A DNA stretch of 10,208 nucleotides from RGIG3872 sp045660245 (GTDB lineage: Bacteria > Bacillota > Clostridia > Christensenellales > UBA1242), in assembly GCA_045660245.1 (NCBI GenBank), contig JAZRDJ010000001.1:1-10208 (forward strand), given 5' to 3'. This document shows positions 7,501-10,208 of this stretch, one piece after another (within the stretch, counting starts at the first letter, position 1; each line of letters opens with the position of its first letter). The position numbers were made by a program, and so were the translations under genes. The notes beneath the pieces are model-generated. The model saw only the letters and a program-made list of their open reading frames with translations. It made no database searches and was not told where the DNA came from.

Positions 7501-10179
7501 TATACCACCACCATTTTCCGCTTCACAATTTGAAATATAAAATTTGTATGTATTATAAACAGCATTCAAATAAACACCGCCACCATACAATGCTGAACAA
7601 TAGGATACGTATACATTATCAACTACAGTGCTAAAAACTTCCGGCATTTCAAAATTTTCTGTTATGTAATAAACACCACCGCCAAAATTATCGGCATTAC
7701 ATTCAACAATATTAACTTTACTGGTAACATTCATCTCATTGGTATTGTATATTCCACCGCCATTAAGAGTTGCTTCACAATTGCTAATTGTTACACCAGA
7801 AAGTGTTGCTGTTCCCTTATTATAAATAGCACCACCATTTTGAGCACCACCACCAGTTATTGTAATGTCAGATATATTCAAAACTGATTCATTATATATA
7901 TGACCACCATTCATTGGAGTACTATTATTAATCAGACTTGCATTCGATGATATTGTTACAGTTCCTGCATTGAATATCGCACTACCATCTTTCTTTGACG
8001 CAAAGTTTTTAATCGTACCCCCAGTCATTAAAAATGTTGAATTTGAATAATTATAAATCGCACCACCAGAATGATTAAAAGATAATAAACACCCATCAAT
8101 CACTCCACCAGACATCTCAACACGTCCATTGTTTCGAATTGCACCACCACTTGACTTGGCTCTGTTTTTACTAAAAAGAGCTGATCCAGAAATCATAATA
8201 ACTCCAGTGTTTGAATTATATATCGCCCCACCAGAGCTATCTGCATAGCATCCTTCAATTGTTCCACCAGAAAAATTAAATATTCCATTGTTATATAGTG
8301 CAGAACCAAATTTTGACAAAATAACATCTGTTTCACTCTTTATCGCACCAGCAGTCATATCAATGCGTGATCTTTCACCTTTGGTATAAATTTGTCCACC
8401 ATTTCCACTTGTTGATGTTTTGTTTTTGCTCAAAACAACTCCTGAAAGTTCAAGATTGCTGTCCTCAACCCAAATTCCACCAGCATAATTTGATGATACG
8501 TTATTTTCAATGGTTCCACCTTTGAGAGTCAATGTTCCAATACTACATATTCCACCACCACGAACAGCTTGAATTGTTTGTCCATCACCCGCAATTGTTC
8601 CACCTGTCATTTCAAATGACGAATCCTTGTCTACATACAAGTTTCCACCATATCGATTGGTTGACTTCGTTACATTGTTTTTAATGGTTCCACCAAACAT
8701 TGTAAAATCAGAATTTATCAAACGAACTCCACCACCATTTGATGAACTTGAACAATTTTCAATTGTTCCACCAGACATCTCAAATGTTGAGTTCAGGCAT
8801 TCTACGCCTGTTCCATGAATTATTGCATTTTCACCAACAAACAATGAAGATTGGTTTTCAACCATAATTCCCGACACAACAACAGCATTGCCACAAACAC
8901 TAGCAGAGGCCAAATAATAAACCTTTAGTCCATAAATTTGCCCACCAGTAATATTCAAACAACCACCTGCGTCCCATGGAGAGACACAGCCATAAACATA
9001 ACCACCAGAAATATTTATAGAATAACAAGAATTAACATAACCCGAAACAATCCCGCCACTCATTGAAAAACCACAGCATTGATAGGTATCTATATAATCG
9101 TCAATTAACCCTAAATTATCCTCATCAGTTCCGCCGTTGAAAAAAATATGCCCATATGTTTTGGGGTTTGAAATATCCATTTCAAAATCGAGAACCTCAC
9201 CAGTAAATGCATCTTCTGGAGTTCCAATCATCAATTCACATACGGATTCATGAACAAGAGTTGGTACAATTGTTTCCCCTGTAAAAGTCATATTGCACAT
9301 TGTGTCAACAACTCGTCCAGCAAAGGTAGTGTCATGAAATGAAAAGTGCCTATTTTGAAATGACTCTACAGCATTAATAGGAACCCCCATATCAAAATCT
9401 TTCGAATATAAAACATTATCAAAATATAAACAGCCATAACCATGGTTTGAAACAAGGTCACCATTGAATATCATGTTGGACACAAAAAGTGAAGCATCAC
9501 CACATTCAATCAACGCACCTTGAGAGATCTCTGATTCTGAAGATTTCCCACTAATATACCCAACTCCTTGATCAATATAAACTTGACCTTCAAGCCTGTC
9601 AACGCAAATATCAACAGAAAAACCTCCTTGCAAATTAATGTTTGCGTTTTTATCAATTACACCACCATCAAAAGTAATAGTAGGGTTAAAAAATGAATCG
9701 TAATTACTATTTTTATCAATTAATGCTTCAAAGTGCGTTTCACTACCCGAAAAGTTCAGTGAGTAAGCCACATTATCTTCCCACGAAAAATTGTCTGAAA
9801 CCGCCCCTATGAGATTTTGCGTTCTGGTTTCATTATTCCAAACAATCGAACAATTTTTCAAATTAACAACACTACCATCTGATACCTTGATCGCTGGGAC
9901 AGAAGCCTCTCCACCATCTGAGAAAGAACAGTTTTCAAGATTTAATTCAACATTCTCACCAAGCGTCAAGTGCGTCACATTCCCAACAAAAGACAAATCA
10001 GCCAAATATATTTGTTCAACAACATCACTCACACTTGATTCAGCATTATCAAATATTTCCTGATTGTCTCCTGATGATCGATGATTGTTTTTTGCAACAA
10101 ATAATGAACACAACGATACAATTGCAATCGAAATTACAATTATAACTGTTGATAATAAGATTTTAAATTTATTTTTCAT
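1552..10179 (-). CDS. Giant exported beta-helix / InlB-like repeat protein, putative adhesin
   Basis: This encodes 2875 residues (about 310 kDa). Order of parts: signal or anchor helix (7-29); irregular beta-helix-like region (30-464); about 45 rungs with GG[A/G]IYN-type motifs (465-1725), typical of right-handed parallel beta-helices such as Pmp-like proteins; linker (1736-1871); InlB B-repeat-like modules (from 1872); and a diverged C-terminal region. These architectures are known from surface adhesins, so a role in attachment or as an extracellular scaffold is likely, but no ligand or enzyme motif is seen. I found no LPXTG-like signal, C-terminal hydrophobic helix or autotransporter barrel, so how it is held at the surface is unclear. 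By my count it has about 47 Cys, unusual for an exported protein. The ATG at 10177-10179 is chosen because it directly precedes the signal segment. The Shine-Dalgarno is weak and the frame stays open to the window edge, so the start could lie further upstream. The promoter lies outside the window. Confidence 0.92.
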   Translation of the reverse strand: MKNKFKILLSTVIIVISIAIVSLCSLFVAKNNHRSSGDNQEIFDNAESSVSDVVEQIYLADLSFVGNVTHLTLGENVELNLENCSFSDGGEASVPAIKVSDGSVVNLKNCSIVWNNETRTQNLIGAVSDNFSWEDNVAYSLNFSGSETHFEALIDKNSNYDSFFNPTITFDGGVIDKNANINLQGGFSVDICVDRLEGQVYIDQGVGYISGKSSESEISQGALIECGDASLFVSNMIFNGDLVSNHGYGCLYFDNVLYSKDFDMGVPINAVESFQNRHFSFHDTTFAGRVVDTMCNMTFTGETIVPTLVHESVCELMIGTPEDAFTGEVLDFEMDISNPKTYGHIFFNGGTDEDNLGLIDDYIDTYQCCGFSMSGGIVSGYVNSCYSINISGGYVYGCVSPWDAGGCLNITGGQIYGLKVYYLASASVCGNAVVVSGIMVENQSSLFVGENAIIHGTGVECLNSTFEMSGGTIENCSSSSNGGGVRLINSDFTMFGGTIKNNVTKSTNRYGGNLYVDKDSSFEMTGGTIAGDGQTIQAVRGGGICSIGTLTLKGGTIENNVSSNYAGGIWVEDSNLELSGVVLSKNKTSTSGNGGQIYTKGERSRIDMTAGAIKSETDVILSKFGSALYNNGIFNFSGGTIEGCYADSSGGAIYNSNTGVIMISGSALFSKNRAKSSGGAIRNNGRVEMSGGVIDGCLLSFNHSGGAIYNYSNSTFLMTGGTIKNFASKKDGSAIFNAGTVTISSNASLINNSTPMNGGHIYNESVLNISDITITGGGAQNGGAIYNKGTATLSGVTISNCEATLNGGGIYNTNEMNVTSKVNIVECNADNFGGGVYYITENFEMPEVFSTVVDNVYVSYCSALYGGGVYLNAVYNTYKFYISNCEAENGGGIYARLSDASIDGEYKNNKATYGAGVYVVGDFSTPAGISGNISENSASNGGGVYAKYGIVLIYTNPSSNVAELNGGQIFVDESVEFYLCENMKGNGQVVAQNGGGIYCKGNIKISYYDITISNMKATNGGALYLDGGVVEVSYGTDLNIKSNSATLGGGVFVTNNGKFVCGEASDAINISNNTATLGGGVYVSSGAFALDHSKFTISSNKVVNGGRGLNAFVASDAVFELRSGKILDDGKTVRTEPGVGIYNEGTTKILGGSISSINSSADGSAIYNVANLELSGGVIENCKTSASGGAICSTSSIVISGGEIKNCLANYGGAIYSSGNISMSNGVIASCSAVSNGGAVYIAKGSMTFSGGELKNNKVTNTSATGGAIQVLKSTTFTMNGGMISGDGATVNANSGGGIYNAGTMYLNGGKIVDLVANVYGGGVSSFGTLHIDGINIGACTSNDRGGGVFVGNNSKNYFKSGIIGEFEDSSKSYDGNTANRGGGIMVQGTGKFYMSGGTLNKNILQITNNQAKGGNVHVMTTNAESDDKSSLFHMTGGSIIGDPQKQNASDGAGIYNNGITIIDSSNAIITSGYAIRGGGIYNTGKLTINNGKIENNFANSGGGLYNYDNGKIYLNGGSVSNNRSTNHGAGIYSTIKDAETSDPYIEINGAAINNNRIDADPVNSFNCGHGGGIMFYAGTCKMTAGTISGNTISEDAVEPYGAGIYVTNTATFEFLGGIISNNVIEAQNSFGGNVVVNSLASIFMSGTSVIAGDGTTKQAKYGGGIYASGTIQMLGGTIRDCVADYGAGIMNMPTTNETKEFVFGGSILGCSASVAGSGIMSFDIISIGSNAVCDGKIALGSNSSGPNENYIISFENEDGTMNEYLFPKRTASIKIDNEISTDALFELEFFEYELDIDTFDYLIQFDVVHMFMHFLKDFSIVNDSGETISGSGEAILHGSNINIDNFALPFGFYFYDVGTNEYGLSFDKTIHKLNLHLYGGEKTFNVADGSIVRIDRNKITVSTLTGQVYEFEELSYTFVDREETFMYFSDELMGNELPQEVIITSDMDIWAMYDVVSYDQCLLTLDLPTGLEEFLVYEYQNVTIDGNQISFVTTDGRQIVRTAEKFIDGVDAGFVGFFDTATGEKYESFTMSWYRTITAKFNKYVLNVVTYNNTSTDYVVNMDTEIQVQGTVLSFETHSGESIVIVESDHVFDGYIDSFMYYSDKNDNQITNNFNIAEDVSIIALYERMEIVYTITIDLENYETKEYSIQGGEFVNINGQALSFTDFETSQNVVFNEAPIRDGDVLNAFENFYVNGNIQTESFKVMEDIVLTSTFVQKAIYTVTVNLYEGTHEIEVLDGQTINIDESKLKIISLTGDVYNFEQTNYVFDDHEENFLYYHDQNFYVLRGNVVVSGDMTITADYETILYDECTLVLDLSTGETEEFTIYQHQMILIDENNISFKTIDGENITRTAEKWIGEVDAVFVGFYDIDTDTLKYSFEMMGNISLKAKFRFVSLTVDTHDSEPQVYAVETGTIIRKIDSNRIIFTDAFGEDIEVIENLRYETRDYIDDFMYFYFQSDEISFDNKDEIIINDDEIICSLYDRRTTHILSLYCSNCGEDVLIYDYVLLEGDLIQYDQDQGILYISGGEISIDHYHDYYSYRMKYSDGTNFVSENIYGDLNLYLTYYYQFEVICPDGPCSYVLPYGTKVVFEENSYSFEFKDDEDVNGTESVYYDSYQVFDGLGINSGSILSSDKDLIESGGLITSEEYTIIGDAKIVYYVATSDYQECRTTITIINGEETFDFELYGDDDIGYDQKTMVIVGNKITIDDQTITEEFGYPYTFDFWCADGEFNLDGKNYSSGDVILDGTYYIDASQNQTIVIFAQSSVTEPCVFNISQYSIYGATGDYEEYVTSTLALDHKIVIDFSRLGNSVTIYEYAVDRYGEYEIVESYTIIPQFGLVEYVVLNGETYYSTFEIEYCLASGDISLNIYSGSS
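1555..2472 (-). other. Diverged C-terminal region of the giant protein (residues 2570-2875)
   Basis: Probably three more highly altered beta modules, starting near residues 2570, 2669 and 2772. The last two open with Cys (ECRTTITI, EPCVFNIS), as modules 2 and 6 do. The region is acidic and tyrosine-rich, and ends in NIYSGSS. There is no LPXTG-like motif, hydrophobic helix or basic tail. Any cell-wall or host-binding function here would be of an unrecognised type. Confidence 0.55.
2722..3516 (-). repeat. Copy 2 of the duplicated block (residues 2222-2486)
   Basis: Modules 5-7 repeat modules 1-3 in the same order. Landmark pairs are His1872/Tyr2222, Cys1962/Cys2311 and Val2046/Val2395. The lengths match closely (module 2 and module 6 are both 84 residues). 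The copies are clearly diverged, so the duplication is not recent. Confidence 0.75.
3517..4566 (-). repeat. Copy 1 of a duplicated multi-module block (residues 1872-2221)
   Basis: This covers modules 1-4. Module 1 pairs with module 5 (LTGQVYEFE versus LTGDVYNFE), module 2 with module 6 (RTAEKFIDGVDAGFVGF versus RTAEKWIGEVDAVFVGF), and module 3 with module 7 (DGYIDSFMYY versus RDYIDDFMYF). Equivalent residues lie 349-350 apart throughout these three pairs. Module 4 matches module 8 poorly, so the block may have been four modules with the last one drifted or replaced. Confidence 0.75.
4567..4974 (-). other. Linker between beta-helix and InlB-like modules (residues ~1736-1871)
   Basis: The glycine rung motif stops here. 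The segment is rich in Phe, Glu and Asp (for example FELEFFEYELDIDTF), with one probable helix around VVHMFMHFLKDF. It may cap the C-terminal end of the beta-helix and join it to the stalk. No family is recognised. Confidence 0.5.
5005..8787 (-). repeat. About 45 GGxIYN-type rungs of a right-handed beta-helix (residues ~465-1725)
   Basis: The basic unit is roughly 20-35 residues: a hydrophobic strand ending in an S/T/N-GG-x-I turn, then a [N/C] ladder position (ENN, SNN, ENC, SNC), a short polar loop, and the glycine-rich motif GG[A/G/N/Q][I/V/L][Y/F/x]. I count 45 of these motifs, from GGGVRLI to GSGIMSF. On the + strand the glycine codons show as recurrent CCACCACC-like runs. The repeat class matches Pmp-like and general right-handed beta-helix repeats, which build long rods on bacterial surfaces. 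The identity of the fold is inference from the pattern. Confidence 0.85.
8788..10092 (-). other. Irregular N-terminal beta-helix-like region (residues 30-464)
   Basis: Short beta-strand patterns recur, such as VELNLENCSF, VVNLKNCSIV, ITFDGGVIDKN, FSMSGGIVSG, INISGGYVYGC and LNITGGQIYG. These look like early or capping rungs, but the GGxIYN signature and regular spacing are missing until about residue 465. This region also holds about 14 cysteines, including a Cys-Cys pair in YQCCGF. It may be an N-terminal cap plus a head domain; no catalytic or binding motif is recognisable. Confidence 0.6.
10093..10179 (-). other. N-terminal signal peptide or signal anchor
   Basis: Residues 1-29 have a lysine-rich n-region (MKNKFK) and 23 uninterrupted mainly hydrophobic residues (7-29), followed by a polar stretch (KNNHRSS). 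This is a Sec-type export signal. A cleavage site after Ala29 is possible, but Phe at -3 is unfavourable. The Cys at 24 is preceded by Val-Ser-Leu, which does not satisfy a lipobox because -1 is Leu. An uncleaved N-terminal membrane anchor is therefore as likely as secretion. Confidence 0.85.
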
Positions 10180-10208
10180 TACCTTATTGCTTTGCCCCCA
10201 ACATTTCT
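10180..10208 (-). promoter_or_regulatory. Short leader of the giant gene with a weak Shine-Dalgarno
   Basis: On the coding strand, AAGG (10182-10185) sits only 2 nt before the ATG, and GGGGG (10195-10199) sits 15 nt before it. Neither has normal spacing. The frame is open to the window edge but contains no alternative start codon in these 29 nt. Either initiation is weak or the true start and RBS lie outside the window. Confidence 0.4.

Noticed and set aside
5005..8787. Regularly recurring CCACCACC-like runs resembling a direct-repeat or CRISPR array
   Set aside because: The runs are codons of the Gly-Gly motifs in one uninterrupted frame; unit lengths vary and the surrounding bases are not conserved as true repeats.
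10105..10120. Possible lipoprotein signal with Cys24
   Set aside because: The residue before Cys is Leu, not Gly, Ala or Ser, and hydrophobic residues continue after it, so it is not a lipobox.
10184..10204. Six-codon reverse-strand leader frame (ATG at 10204, TAA at 10184) just before the giant gene
   Set aside because: Too short to separate from chance, and no RBS can be judged because the window ends 4 nt upstream.

Overview
The window is AT-rich bacterial DNA holding two convergent protein-coding genes and little else. Coding density, a strong GGAGG ribosome-binding site, a near-consensus sigma-A promoter and an InlB-like repeat protein suggest a low-GC Bacillota or related gut-type lineage. 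That placement is inference; no taxonomic marker gene is present. Both long reading frames stay open under the standard code and end in TAA, which argues against TGA being read as tryptophan.

Positions 1-97 hold a well-formed promoter and a 5' leader of about 25 nt. They drive the forward gene at 98-1486, a 462-residue, probably cytosolic protein of unknown function. Its first ~320 residues are beta-rich, with irregular WG-like turns, and its C-terminus is a charged helical or coiled-coil tail. I see no cysteine or tryptophan in it. The 65-bp gap at 1487-1551 holds a perfect 16-bp stem with A and T tracts on its two sides, so it can serve as a terminator for both genes.

The rest, 1552-10179 on the reverse strand, is a single gene for a 2875-residue exported protein, about 310 kDa. 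From the N-terminus it has: a 23-residue hydrophobic signal or anchor segment; an irregular beta-helix-like region (residues ~30-464); about 45 GGxIYN-type rungs of a right-handed parallel beta-helix (~465-1725); a linker (~1736-1871); eight InlB/Flg_new-like modules of about 84-92 residues (~1872-2569); and a diverged C-terminal region (~2570-2875) with no recognisable wall anchor. The architecture fits a surface adhesin or very large extracellular scaffold: a helical rod plus a stalk of small beta modules. The function is inferred from architecture only.

The most interesting structure is inside the giant protein. Three consecutive InlB-like modules recur later with a nearly constant offset of 349-350 residues, the trace of a block duplication. 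The rungs carry an interchangeable Asn-or-Cys ladder position. Seven related super-units interrupt the rung pattern. The two genes have separate promoters and opposite strands, so nothing here shows that they work together. I see no RNA genes, mobile elements or CRISPR arrays.
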